Below, piece after piece: positions 38,180 through 52,300 of a DNA stretch of 64,000 nt (position 1 is its first letter; every line of letters begins with the position of its first letter). Source of the DNA: Calonectria ilicicola (lineage: Eukaryota > Ascomycota > Sordariomycetes > Hypocreales > Nectriaceae); assembly GCA_020809705.1 (NCBI GenBank), contig CP085825.1, forward strand, positions 7,502,001 through 7,566,000. Reading direction: 5' to 3'. Made by a program: the position numbers and the translations under genes. The notes beneath the pieces are model-generated. The model saw only the letters and a program-made list of their open reading frames with translations, searched no databases and was not told the origin of the DNA.

Positions 38180-38976
38180 CTTTCATATAGTTATTTTCTT
38201 CCTTTTAGGAAAGGAAGATGCCGACAAGGTCACAGGACCTAAAGGCACGCCTCATAATAGACTTTCACATCAATTAGTACAATCGCCCTTGTGCCAACTC
38301 TAAAGCCTAAAGGCAATACAAGATAAAAACCTTAATAGATAGAACCCTTGTATAATAAAAGGAAGAATTTTACTTAAATAAATCTCTTTTAAATAATCCT
38401 CTTTTAAATATATACTAAATAAACTTTTTAAAAATATATATATATATAATTAAGATATTTAAATAATATATTATTTATAAAAATAATAACCCTTTAAAAA
38501 TAAAATCTATAATTTAATATATTTATTAAGAAATCTAAATTAATAATATTAAATTAAATATAAAAAATTAAAAATTAAAAAAACTTTAAAAAAAAGTAAT
38601 AAAAATATAAAAGTAAAATAATATAAAAAATTAAATTAAAATTAAATTAATCTTTTAAAAATATAAATTTTTTTTAAAAAGAAGAATTTTTTAAATAAAA
38701 ATAAAATCTTTATTTAAAAATAATAATAAATAATAAAATTAATATTAAGATATTTTAATATATTTAAATATAAAAAATCTTTCTTTAAGGAGAATTAAAA
38801 AAGATTTTTAAAGGAAATAAAAAATAAGGATTTTATATAGATTAATATATTAAATTAAATAATTATAAATATAGTATAGTGGAAGGAAAAAGGTAGGAAA
38901 GGTAGAATAGGAAATGCAAACAACAGTTCAATCAAACAACTAATAGGATACGAGCAGTGTGACAGGATACGAGCAG
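38180..38976. repeat. Unclassified 0.8-kb repeat R1, copy 1
   Basis: Matches 45827-46670 in inverted orientation. One end is CTTTCATATAG followed by a perfect hairpin (CTTCCTTT/AAAGGAAG). The other end has two tandem copies of GGATACGAGCAGTGTGAC/GGATACGAGCAGTGTTA. Both outer 150-200 bp are GC-balanced and the middle is AT-saturated. It lacks about 22 bp present in copy 2 near 45900. There is no TG...CA terminus, poly-A tail or protein domain. It interrupts the copia RNase H. No clear target duplication is visible at this copy. Confidence 0.7.
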
Positions 38977-39306
38977 TGTTATAATTTCTTTATTTTATGT
39001 ATTATATATATATAAAATATATTATTTTTATCCCCTGTTTTTGAAGATTATTAATATCTAAAAATATTAACTATCTTCCTTATATTTGCGCTCTTAGAAA
39101 TATATTTCCTACTATATTTCTATTATAACCTCCTTACACTTATTTATTAGCTTCTTATTAAGCTTAAAATTAAAGTCTTCTATAAATGTATATTAAAAGT
39201 ATATATATTTAATTATTATAAATTTATAAAATTTTTTATTATATAGGTATTTAAGGCTTTTAAAAGAGGCTATTTATTATATCTCTAAAAGATCTTCTAG
39301 TATAAT
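38977..39306 (-). other. Copia internal region between R1 and Gy-D, unassigned
   Basis: About 330 bp of AT-rich DNA that continues, across the Gy-D insertion, into 58833-59780. No domain was recognised. By position it should be gag or the start of pol. Confidence 0.4.
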
Positions 39307-39311
39307 ATAAA

Positions 39312-39707
39312 TATTATGACCCATGACACACCAAAGCGGTCTATAGTAGCAGAACTAACACTCACCTACCTTATAGCCCTATATCAACTAATAAAGAAGC
39401 ACTTATAAACAATTACCTAAAAATATTAATAATTACTTTATAATTATTATATTAATTACTAATATATTAAATAAAACCAATAAAATAAACACCTCCTTAA
39501 TTACTAATATATATAAAGATTAGAATCCACCCTTATAGCTAATACTAACCAGCTTTTAATATAACTTGGTTATCTTAATTATAATTGACTATTACCTAAT
39601 GTAACACTCCTATTGCTCTACTACCATAACACGCCTGACCATCCTGCTAACATTAACCTTTTGTTCTGATTGGTTCACCTAGTTGGGAAATTGACTAGAT
39701 CATTATA
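39312..39707 (+). repeat. Gy-D 5' LTR (396 bp)
   Basis: Starts TATTATGACCCATGACACAC and ends GATCATTATA. The start, and a central-to-distal patch (about 39590-39690), are comparatively unmutated. Confidence 0.9.
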
Positions 39708-39759
39708 TATTAAAAGCTCTTGTTCAGTTGATTACCCACGTTAATAATTAAGTAATAAC

Positions 39760-42700
39760 AATATCTGGAAAAATCCTGCCACTGCTCCTCCTAGTAACGC
39801 CAAGTTAATTACAGAACTACAGCAGGTCAAGAAAAAACTCACTAATACACAAGCATAACTCAAAGCAGAAAAAGCCAGAACCACCACGGTTAAAGGAAAT
39901 AAGGGTAAAGATATTGGTGAAATTCTAAGACCCCTAGTCCTAGAGCCCTTCCTAGGAAAGGCCGTCGATATAGTCCCCTTTCTTACCTAAATGAAGGGAT
40001 ATTTTTGCTTTTTTTAATATAACTTATAATCTCTAAAGCCTAGGTATTATATATTAAAACCCTTCTCTAAAAGAATATAGAAATATAGTTTAAATCTATT
40101 ATAAAAGATTACTTAGAAAATAAAAATAATATTAATTAAAATAAAAAAATTTAAAAAATCTTTATAAATTAAAAATATTTTAAAATTATTATTAAAAATA
40201 ACTTTAATATAATTAATATAAAATAATAAATTATAAATTAATTATATAAATTTAAATAAATAAAATTTTATAATTAATATTTTATTAAATTTAAAAAAAT
40301 TATAATATAAATAATATAAGATAATAATATACTTATAAAACTTTATTATAAAGAATTAAAAAATAAAATTAAAAATAAAATCTATAAAAAAAATTAATTT
40401 AATAAACTCTTAAAGTATATTAAAATTATTATTAAAATTAATAAAAGATAATTTAATTAATAAAAAGAATATACTTAAGATAATAAGACCTTATATATCC
40501 TAAATAAAGGAAAGACTTAAAGTAAATAATAAAGTACTATATATAGAACTTACTTAAGATTTATAGAACTTAGTATTACTTAAGGATATAATAAAACTAA
40601 GATTATATATTTTAATTATAGAAAGAAAGGGTATAAGTCTTTTAAATGTTACTTCTTAAAGATAGAAAATCAATTTAAATCTATTTAGGAAGGAAAACAA
40701 CTTAATACTATTAAAATCTCCTTTAGAAGAAATAAGTAAATCTTAATACTAGAAGAAAGAAATAATATTATTAAAAAAACTACTTTTATTATTATTATTA
40801 AATATAAACTAACTATTATTATTAAATAATAAAAAGAAAACTATAAACTCTATAAGATTAAACTTACTTTATAATAAAAAACTAATAAAACTATTTACAA
40901 GGTATAATCAACTTAAAAAGAAAAAATAACCTATTTACTATATAAATAATTTAAATAAATTAAAAAAATAGAAATCCTAATATCTATACTAGATATTTAT
41001 ACTAATAATGCTCTAATATAATAGGATACTTATATCTATAATAAGAATAGAAAAAGAAAGTGGATAACTAGTGTAAAAAGAATAACTTAATAAATTAGGG
41101 AACCTTTATAAAATAAAAATAAGATCTTCCTACTAGCCTAAAGTAAATAATAATTAGGAAACCTTAACCCCTAATCTATCTAATATAAAGATAATAACTC
41201 TAAACTAAATACAATATATAAAAAATATAAAAGTATTTTATAAATAAATTATTATAATTATAACTATTTTATTTATATAAAATAAAAATAATATATAATA
41301 TACTTTTTTATTAGAATAAAAGATATAATAATTTATTATACCTATAGAAGATACTTTAACTAATATAAAGTTATAGGAAGAAACCTCTACTATTAGTTTA
41401 TTATATTAGAACTAGGTAAGCCTGAATTCCCTAACTGTAATAAAGGACTATAGAATAAATACTAGAATCCTAAATACGATATTTACATGATAAATAAAGC
41501 TATAGATTGGCACCAAATTAAGTCAAAAAATAACAAATACCCCTTATAAAAGAGCAATAGGTGTAGTAACTCTTAGAGTTACTAAAAGAACTCCCCAAGA
41601 AAGCTCTATACTTAACTATAAAAGAGTAACCTTAATAACAACTAGAAATAAAGGTAAGAATTAAAGGGAAGTAATATAATATTATAATAGATAGTAGAGT
41701 TAAATAAGATTATATTAATTTTTAAGTAATTAATAAATTTTAATTATTATAGATAATAAAAGTTAACTTATATAAAATTATTAATATAAAAGAAATACCT
41801 TTTAAATATAATAATAATATTATAAATAAGAAGATTGATTATTTAAAAGTCTTTATTAAAGGAAAAAACTAAAAAATAATCTTTAATATTATTAATATTA
41901 AATAATATAATCTAGTTTTAAATTACCTATAATTATATAAATATAACTTTAATATCTACTAGTATATTGGCTAAATATAAATACCTAAGAAGTATAATGT
42001 AGCTAATAATATTTCTATAAATCTAATTAAAAGATCTTAAACTTCTAGCTTTAATTAAATAAAAGATATAAGTAAAGAAGAATCTTTATTATTTAAAAGA
42101 ATTAAATATAAGTATAAAAATAATTAGAAAAAGTAATAATAATAAATAATTATTTATTTTAAAATATAATTTTAATAAATTAATAAAAGTTTTAAAAAAA
42201 TAAAAAAATAAATAGAAATTAATAAGCTATATAATATACTTTTATAATATAAAATTTACTAAAATCTCTTTATAGAAGAACTAGAAACTAGATTATCTAA
42301 GTTTAGCTAATAGGATTATAAAATTATTCTTAAAGATAGATCTAATATCTAATTTTACTTTATTTATAATCTTAATTAAATAAAATTAAATACTTTAAAA
42401 GAATATATTAAAGATATATTTAAGAAAGGATATATCTATATATTAAACTCTAAGGTAAAATACCTTATTATATTTATATTTAAGAAGAATAAGAAGCTAT
42501 AACTTATTATAAACTATTAATAGCTTAATAATATTACTATTAAGGATTATATCTTACTATTATTAATTAATAAAATAAAAGATCGCCTTCATAAGGCCAA
42601 TATCTTAATCTTAAAGGAGCCTACAATCTTATTCATATTAAAGAAGGACATAAATGGAAAACCACTTTCCAAACTAAATTCAAACTATTCGAATATCTAG

Positions 42701-43175
42701 TAATACCTTTTAGACTTATAAATATATTAATATTATTTTAATAAATAATAAATAATATATTATATAAATATCTAGATATCTTTATCATTTACTATTTAAA
42801 TAATATCCTTATTTTCTTCAAGAATAAAAAAGAATACCAGAAATATATCTATAAGATCTTAAAAGTCTTACAAAATGCTAAACTTTTAATTAAACCTAAA
42901 AAAAGTAAATTCTATATATAGAAAGTAGAATTCTTAGGATATATTATTTTCTTTAATAAAATATAAATAGATTTAAAAAAGGTTATTATTATATAAGAAT
43001 GGAAAGTATTTATTAATATAAAGGAAGTATAAGCCTTCCTTAGTTTTACTAATTACTACTAAAGATTTATAAAAAGATTTAATAAAATCATTAATATTAT
43101 AATAGAACTAATAAGGAAAAGAATTATATTTATTTGAGGAAGTAAAGCATAAAAAGCATTTGAAGATATAAGAAA
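39760..43175 (+). pseudogene. Gy-D gag, protease and reverse transcriptase, decayed
   Basis: Gag begins near 39760 with the same 'GKN/ILP..APPSN'-type start as Gy-A. A degraded CCHC knuckle lies near 40610 and the protease 'DSRV' near 41690. RT lies at about 42300-43000, with a less mutated patch at about 42580-42710 where 'HIKEGHKWKTTFQTKFKLFEY' can be read. The catalytic box region near 42800 is degraded. It is interrupted at 43180, just before RNase H, by Gy-E. Confidence 0.8.
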
Positions 43176-43180
43176 TGCTA

Positions 43181-43455
43181 TATTATAACTCTTCTCTAGA
43201 TATATTAGACCAACGAGTCACATATAGCTTTCAACCTTCTATAAGTAGAAGCTACCTAGTAATATAGAGAAGACAAGTAATATTTAATTTTATATTACAA
43301 GACCTACCTTTCTATATTATAAGGTAAAATACTACATTTAACCTTCTATTAGCTAATATTAACTTATTATATTAAAGACCTTATTATCTTACCTAATTAC
43401 TTACCTCTAGCTAAAACCTATATACTAAATACTAATTATATCTAAAAGTATAATA
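43181..43455 (+). repeat. Gy-E 5' LTR (275 bp)
   Basis: Starts TATTATAACTCTTCTCTAGA and ends AAAAGTATAATA. The start is less mutated (ATTAGACCAACGAGTCAC); the inner end is AT-converted. Confidence 0.88.
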
Positions 43456-46400
43456 AATGGTAATAATTACTAAGTTTCGAATTAAGCGACCTTAGCCTAA
43501 AGAAAGAACATAAAAACCAAATAAGATAAAGAAATTTACCCTTTTATAGGTAAAATTAATTAAATAAGAAGAAGGTTTAATCTACTAATTAAACAATTAA
43601 CTTAATTAAGTATTAAGCTAACTGAATTAGCTATTATATATAAGTTCTGAGGATTCTTTAGTTATTATCTTAAATTCTTTATTAAAGAAAAAGACTTACT
43701 AATACAATCGCCCTTAGTAATCTAAAGGCCCTATTCAGCTAGGAATATAATAAAAGCAATCAATTTATAATAATAAAAGTCCTATAAGAAGAGGAATCTT
43801 TAGAATATTAGAATATGATAGATCTTTATATTATTAGAATTATTTAAAATTTAATTAAAAAGATTATTATTAAAGTAAAAGATAAAAGAATCTTATTTTA
43901 TAAATTAAATTACTTTATATATATCTTTTTAAAGAAATTAAAAATAAAAGAAAATCTAAAATTAATTTTTAAAAATATTTAAATAATTATTTAAATAATA
44001 AAAATAATAATACTAAAATCTTAACTTAATCTAGTTTTAAAAGGAAGACTAATACTACTAAACACCACTTATATTTATAAAAGTCCAGTTAATCTTAATA
44101 AGCAAAAGACTATATTAAATAAGGGCATTCTAACCTTAGCTATATTAAACTTATTCTAAGAACTATAGAAGATAAGTTTGGATATTACTAACTTTAATAC
44201 TTAAAGATTAGAAGGATTAGAAAGAATAATAAAATTACTACTATTAAAAAATAAAATAGAAAAAATATTAAAAAACCTATAATAGAAATTAAAAATAGTA
44301 GATCTAGCTAAAAGGAATAGAGCTATTAACTAATTAACTAAACTAATAAGCAAATTAAACCTAAGCCTAATTGGTAGATAGAAGAAAGGCAAGGATTAGA
44401 ATAAGTCTATTCTACCCTATCCCTTTATATTAGGAAGTATTAGTAGGTTAAGTATAGCCTTTTTATAATTAAAGTTAATATTATTTAAAATTAAAGAAGA
44501 ACTATTTTATATTACTTTTAAATTAAGAGATAGTATAGAATATTAATAAAAGGAATTTTATTTAAAATTATTAATAAGGAATTATATTATAGATTATATT
44601 AAAATAAATAAAATTATTTAATAAAAAGTTAGAATTAATAAAATATTAGAATTTAAAAGTATTTAAAAGTAATTAATTATTTAAATTAAAAATATTAATT
44701 TTTTCTAGCCTAATAATAAAATAAAAAAAGCTAAGAAAAAAGGATTTTAATATAATAATAAGTAAGTTATTTTTATAAATATTAAAATATAGATTTAAGC
44801 AATTAGATCTACTTAAAAGAATAATTTAGATATTAATTATAACTATATTTAATAAAATATCTAAAATCTACTTCAAGGATCTACATTAAAATAATACTAT
44901 TATTAATTAAATCTAGAAAAATAAAAGAGACTTATAATAACTATTAAAATCTTCTTTAATATAATTTAAAAGAAATTTAAAATAAAAAAAAGTAAGTAAT
45001 ATATTAGATAAAGATAGTTAAATATAATTAATAAAGTATCCTAAATGATATCCTAGTATATAATTTTACCTCTTAGATATTTAGTTAAATAAGATTAATA
45101 AAATAAATAAAAGAGCATTAACTCCTAATAATAATATATAATTAATTAATAATAGATCTATAATTATTATATTTAAAATTAATAAAAAGTAATATCTAAA
45201 ATAATTATATTAAAAAAATTAATAAAATCTATAAAGAACTATAGAAAAAATTAAAAGATAAGTAATAATTAAAAGATTAAATAATACTTTAGAATTTAAA
45301 AATAAATATTAAGAAGGTATATATAATAGCTAAAGAAAAAAGTAAGAAAGACCAAGTAAATTAAAATTAATAAAATAGAAGATATTATCCTTCCTATTAA
45401 TAAATCAAACTAAAAGAAGGGTATAGTTATAGTAATACTAGGAATAATAGATATTTTAAGTAAAGGCTAAATAGTAAATAGTAGAAAGAAGAAGTAGAAG
45501 AAGATTTTAATAATAATCAAAAGAACCTAAGAAGAGAAAAAATAATTAAATTAATTATTATTATAAGCTATTATATAATAGATTAAGAAATTAAAATTTA
45601 TAATATTTTAATTATTATTAATAATAATAATATAGAAAAGGGGATTAATAGTATATCTCTAAGACTTACCTTTATTAAAATAAAAGAGTTTTTTATAATT
45701 AAAAATAATAATTATTTTATAATAGTTATATATTTATTAAAAAAAATGTTAAAGATAACTTTAAGGATAGAGATTTAAATAAAGAAAGAAATCTAATATT
45801 TATTAAATATATAGAAGTATATTATACTGCTCGTATCCTATCACACTGCTCGTATCCTGTTAGTTGTTTGATTGAACCGTTGTTTGCATTTCCTATTCTA
45901 GTACAGTATCCATTTGAAAGCAGCCTTTCCTGCCTTTTTCCTTCCACTATACTATATTTATAACTATTCAATTCAACATATCAATCTATATAAAACTCTT
46001 ATTCTTTATTTCCTTTAAAAATCTTTTTTAGTTCTTCTTAAAGGAAGGTTTTTTATATTTAGATATATTAAAATACTTTAGTATTAGTTTTATTATTTAT
46101 TATTATTTTTAAATAAAAATCTTATTCTTATTTAAAAGATTCTCCTTTTTAAAAAGGAGTTTATATTTTTAAAGGATTAGCTTAATTTTAATTTAATTTT
46201 TTATATTATTTTACTTTTATACCTTTATTACTTCTTTTTAGAGTTTTTTTAGTTTTTAATTCTTTATATTTAGCTTAATATTATTAATTTAGATTTTTTA
46301 ATAAATATATTAAATTATAGATTTTATTTTTAAAGGGCTATTACCCTTATAAATAATATATTATTTAAATATCTTAGTTATATATATATATATTTTTAAA

Positions 46401-47505
46401 AAGTCTATTTAGTATATATTTAAGAGAGGGTTGTTTAAGAGAGGTTTGTTTAAGTGTGTATTATTATATTCCTGGCTAAAAATTCTTCCTTTTATTATAT
46501 GAGGGTTCTATCTATCAAGATTTTCATCTTGTATTGCCTTTAGGCTTTAGAGTTGGCATAAGGGCGATTGTACTAATCGATGTGAAAGTCTATTATAAGG
46601 CGTGCCTTTAAGTCCTGTGACCTTGTTAGTATCTTCCTTTTCTAAAAGGAAGAAAATAACTATATGAAAGATATAGAAGTATATTATATAAATACTATTA
46701 CTTTAAAAAGAAGAGAAAATAATTTTTAAAAAGTATAAATTATTAAAGTAATTAATAAATTTAATTTTATAAAAAGATTTAAGAAGAAATATAATATTTA
46801 TATATAAATTAAAATATAATTTAATAATAAAAGAGAATATTATTAAGTATATATTAATATTAGATATTCTATTATATTAATAAACTATAGTTAATTAAAA
46901 AAGAATATAAGGAAAGTAAAATAGAAATTATAAACTTTAAAGAAAATAAATAATATTAGATTCTAGCTTATAGCTACTAAGATAGTTACCTTTAACTTCT
47001 ACCTTATCAAAACTATATAAAAAAAGAAGTAAGTAGCTACTTTACTATTATTATAGATATAATAGAAATATTAGGACTTAGGCTTTTATTAGAAATAAAC
47101 TTCCTATTTAAATATAGTATTAAAGTAGATTTTATTAAATTAATAATTACTTTTTATTTAATATAAAATTTTAAATATTAAGTAAAAATTTTTTATAAAA
47201 AATTATAAAAGGTTTTAAGGAAAATTATTAATATATATATAATTATAATTAGCTTATAAAAGATTACTTTTATTTAGGTACACTAGAATGCCTTACTAGA
47301 GAACTAAGATAAAAATAGGTAATTAGACTTTTTTACTTAATAACTAAGTAATCTAGAGTATCTAATACTATTTTCAATAGATCCTTCTTTAAACTAATCT
47401 AAGTTTATAATATATCTAATAAAAAGATAATTATTAAAAAAAAGAGAAAATTATAATAATTATAAGTAAATAGGCTAAAGAATAAGTCTATTTTATTTTA
47501 GAAGA
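43456..47505 (+). pseudogene. Gy-E gag and protease region, decayed
   Basis: AT-saturated coding traces with stops on the plus strand, interrupted by R1 copy 2. The region at about 44880-45700, rich in Lys, Arg and Gln, is consistent with the end of gag. The region at about 47040-47300 reads 'IIIDIIEILGLRLLLEINFL', fitting the GYPWL-type end of an aspartic protease, but no clear DTG/DSG was found. Assigned mainly by order relative to RT. Confidence 0.5.
45827..46670. repeat. Unclassified 0.8-kb repeat R1, copy 2
   Basis: Inverted relative to copy 1. Flanked on both sides by the same 18 bases, ATATAGAAGTATATTATA (45809-45826, 46671-46688), inside the Gy-E coding region. This is far longer than the 5-bp duplication of the LTR elements and within the range made by target-primed (LINE/SINE-type) integration. 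The ends are less mutated than the centre. Confidence 0.72.
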
Positions 47506-47507
47506 TA

Positions 47508-49367
47508 ACGTACATAATAAGCGAGCGCCCTAGATAAGCAAGCGCCCCACTTCTTACTATACCCTATTTTCAAACCAGAATAAAAATACTATAAAGCATC
47601 CGATTAATTAATTCTAATTGCTATCCTCTTCCTTGGAGATCTTAATAATTACTTAATATATCCTTATATTATAATTAATCTTATTATAAGTATTATAATA
47701 CTATTTCTCTAATTATATTAATTTCCCTTAATTATTATTTTATAATATTTCTACTTATATTTATATATTTATATTTATTTAATTAATTACTTCCTTTATA
47801 TTAATTATTATTATTATCCTTCTATCTTATAGTTGGGTTCTTTTTGCTTTATAGTGTTTACTAAGTATTTTATTTACTTATTTAAGATTCTATATTTTTA
47901 ATTTTAATAATACTATCTTATATATAATTTTCTTTATTTTCTTAAAAAGCAATTATAATATCTTAATAATAGACTTTAGAGAGGTACTTTGAAGCCTTCT
48001 AATTCATTTTATAAAATACTTAGACTATAAGTTAATCTTAGTAATAATCTTTAGAGTCTTTAATATCCAGGTTATAGGTAGGTTAATTGCTTGATTGAAT
48101 GGTGTTGGAGTCTATAGCCGTATATTAAGCTTCAATATAACATTTTCTAGATCTAGAGGATTAAGTCTAGCTCCTCTAAAACCTACCTTAATATTCTTTT
48201 TTATTATAGTAGCTTTATATATATTATAAAAGACTAGGAAGAAGTTAGCCTTTGAAATATAAGTAATAAAGTATTTAATTAAATACTTTATTTCCTTTTT
48301 ATATATTATTTTTAATAGTTTAAAGTATATAATATTAAGTAACTAAAGTAAATAAAATAAATTAAATAGTATATAAAGTATAATAATTTTATTATCCTTA
48401 TAATATTTCTTAAACTAAACTAAATAATAACTTTTATAGCTATTAAGGATTAAAAGATAATAATAATTAATTAATCAATTACTTATATAATAATTAAAGT
48501 ACTTTAACCACTTAAGATTTACTTTATTATTGGTCTAGCTATTTTAGGTGGTTATAATAGCCTAATTATCTAGGAGATTGCTTTCTTAATATTAATTGGT
48601 AAGATAATATTGGCCTGTAGTGATAAGAAATGGCAGGATAGCCTAGCCTTTTATATTAATAGCTTGAATTACTATTATCTATTTTTGGTTTCTAGGCTAG
48701 ATTAATTTTAGATTTAAATGCCTTTTTATATCTATTATAATCATTCTACTTATAATAATATCTATTATAAAGCTAATTTTATTAAAGTTATATATATTAT
48801 TTAATTAAATATTATACTTTTTAATTATATTTAATATAAGCTAAAACCAATTATTAATAATCTTTAGATCTTTATATTTAGCCCTTTTATAATTATATTT
48901 ATAAAAGAAATATATTTTAAACTTTAAATAATACTTAATAAAGTTTAAAATTTAATACTTATTAATAGATAATATATTTTAATTAGTAAGTAATTAATTA
49001 ATTATTTTTTTAATACTATAAAGCTAAGAAGGAAATCCTCATAAATCTAGATCTAGAATAAAGTTAATAATAATCTCTTCTTTTAAATTAGATAGCTTTT
49101 ATAAATTAAAAATAATATTACTTTAAGATTGAATTCCCTTTTGCTAATAATATAGCTACTAGTAACTTACTTTATAAACTGCTTTTACTTTTTATAAACT
49201 TAATTTTAAATTCCTTTAAAGGATCTAAAGGGAAAGGAGAGTTTTAGTTTTAGTATTTAATTGGGATATTATTAATTGTTAAGAAGTATTTGATTAAATG
49301 GTTTATATTATGTATAAGGGATTTTTAGGGCGCTTGCTTATCTAGGGCGCTCGCTTATCATGTACGT
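47508..49367 (-). mobile_element. Pogo/Fot1-type DNA transposon copy 2 (1860 bp)
   Basis: TA duplications at 47506-47507 and 49368-49369. Inverted ends start ACGTACAT. The inner tandem units are ATAAGCGAGCGCCCTAG and ATAAGCAAGCGCCC, different from those of copy 1 although the element is otherwise clearly the same family and length. Inserted in Gy-E between protease and RT. Confidence 0.9.
47620..49300 (-). pseudogene. Pogo-type transposase copy 2, decayed
   Basis: Same minus-strand order as copy 1. The C-terminal signature is better preserved here: near 48190-48090 it reads 'GFRGARLNPLDLENVILKLN', followed by 'IRL', a stop and 'TPTPFN', corresponding to the family's SKLD..L.TPTPP end. The HTH part near 49200-49050 is strongly AT-converted. 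A stop-rich DDE core lies between them. Confidence 0.82.
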
Positions 49368-49369
49368 TA

Positions 49370-52300
49370 TTATACTTAAGATAATATAGAATTAAATCTT
49401 TAAAATAGAAGAGATATTTATAATAGCCTTAAAGAAAGTTAAAAATAATTATAATTTTATTAAAGTTAATATAGATCTTATAGGAGTTAATATAAGAATA
49501 CTAAATTATAGAATAATTAAAGTAAAAGATATTCTTTTTATATAAAATAAATATAGAATTCTAATTATAAATCTAGATTTAGAAGTTATAATTAAAATAA
49601 TCAAATTAAATAATAAATTTAATATTTATAAAAATTAAGGTATTATCTTAATAAAAGAAGAAGATAAAATATAAATAGACTTAATTAATAAATAGTAGAA
49701 CTAGAAAAAGACCATAAAAAAGTACCTACTAAAGATCAAAGACTATACCTTATTAAATAAAATATATAATAAGCTCTATTATAATAGAAAGATATAATAT
49801 ATAAAAAGATTAATATTAATAATCTATTTTATATTTATTATTTAAAGAATTATAAATAATAAAAGAAAAGGTAAAGTAATTATAGACCTTTAATCTTTAA
49901 ACTAACTAATTATCCCTAATATATACCTTCTATTAAATTAGAATAATATTATATTAAAAATAAAGGGTATAAAGTAGTTTTTAATATTTAATAAAATAAG
50001 GTTTTTTTATTAATTATTTATATTTAAAAAGTATTAGAATTAGATAATTATTATATCTAACTAAGGTTTAGAAAAATCTAATATTATATTAATAGGATTT
50101 AAGAATATACTTACTTTTATATAAAGATTTTAAGATAGGCTTTTTAGTAATTATAAAGGCTTTATATAAGTCTATATTAATAATATAATTATTTTTTTTA
50201 TTACTTTTAAAGAATATTTATAATATTTTAAAAAGTATTACAAATTATTTTTAATAATAAAATAAAAATTATAATAGATAAATTATTTCTAATATACCTA
50301 AGGATATAATTACTTAGATTTATTATAAATAGAAATAAAATCTAGAAAATAGAAGACTAATTAATAGCCTTTACTAAAATGGTAATACTAATTAGTCTAA
50401 GAGAATTTAAAACCTATTTAAGAATAGCTAGTTTCCTTTACCAAAGAATACTATAATTTAAAGTAAGAGTAAAGCTATTATAAAGAAAAAAATAAAATTA
50501 TTATAAAAAATTAAAAAGAATAATAAAATCCTATTAAAATTATCAAGACCTACTAGAAAGAAGAAAACCTCCTTAAAGAAGTTTAAATCTACTAAAGAAA
50601 AATTAGAATTATTTAAAGACTTATAATAGTTTCTTATAAACCAATTCCTTCTTTATTATTATAATCTAATTAAATTACTTTTCTTTAAATTAGATATATA
50701 TAAGAATAGATTTAATCTATATATATTTTAATTATATAAAGAATAGGATAGGAAAGTAATCCTAAGGAAAGATATACCTATTAATAATCTAAAACTTATT
50801 ATATTTTTATCTTAATTAACTTTGATAGTTAAAAAGAAATATAGATTTATAAAAGTAGAGATAGTAGTAATTAGATAGGTAGTAAGATAGTTAAGAAAAA
50901 TAATCTAATTTAATTAAAATCTAGTTAATATTATTATAGATTATATAATAATATAAAGAATTATTATATATATTTTTCTTAATACTTTTAACCTTAATAA
51001 AATTAATTTTAAATTAATAAATATTATAAACTACCTATTAACCTTTTAACTTTATATATTTTATATTCTAAGAATATTTAATATAATATCTAATATACTA
51101 TTATAATTACTAATTAAAGAACTATTATACTAAGATATTAAAAAAAGTAAATTTAATAAACTAGGAGTAATAGCTAATATTATAATAATAGAAATCATAA
51201 TAGCTTTAAAGCTAAAATTAAAGATCTTATAAGAATACTTTAAAAATAAGAAATTATTATAGATTTAAGAAAATTTATAAAAAATCTAGTAAGAAAAAGG
51301 CCTAAATTACCTAATAAAATAAAAACTATAAAAGCTATAGGAATTAATAGAAGATAGAATACTATATTATATTAATTATTATAGAAAAAGAAGGATTTAT
51401 ATTTCTTACTTAATAATTAAAACTATTCTTATAGTAATCTATAATAATAAGGAATATTTAGATTTTTATAGGATAATATCTAAATTAAAATAAGTGTATT
51501 TTTATAAGATAATTAAAATAATAGAAAAGTTTATTATATATTACCTAATATATTAAGAAAACTCTATTAATTATAAAAGGAAAATAAAAGAGCTATAGTT
51601 AATTCTAACCATTCTAAAAGTATTTTATACTATAGTATTAGATTTTATAATATACCTACCAATAGAAGATTCCTAAGGAATAATATAGGCTATCCTAGGG
51701 CATACTAAATTAAATATAATATATCTAATAAATTATTTATTCTTAAAAAAAATAATAATAATAATAAAACACTTATTATATATAACCAAGAAATAGACAA
51801 TTATATTCCTACAATTATAAATAATATATAATTAAGGAATTCTAATATAAATTTTAATTAATAAAGATATAAAGTTTATAAGCACTCTTTAGAAAGCTAT
51901 ATTAGCCCTTTTAAAAACTATATACCTTATTTTAACCATATATTATTCTTAGACTAATAGTAATGTTAAGTAGAAGAACTAATTAGTTAAGATAGTTATA
52001 TAATATTATATTATAATAAAGCTAGATATAATATAGATATAGGTATTTTTAATAATATAATATTATTTAAATAATATTATTTTAAATAATATTAGAAGGT
52101 TATTAAATAAACTAGTTTATAGATTTAAATTAAGGATAGTAGTAGATTTTATTATATTTATTAATATAATTAATAAAGAAATTAATAAAATTATAATAAG
52201 TATTTTATAAAAATTATATTCTTATAAAACTATATTCCTTATTAATACTATAATAAAATTATTAAAAATATAATATAATAATAATTATATATTAATAAAA

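Noticed and set aside
38180..46670. Inverted R1 copies as terminal inverted repeats of one large element
   Set aside because: One copy lies in the copia element and the other inside Gy-E, which entered later within Gy-D. They sit at different nesting levels and cannot be ends of one insertion.
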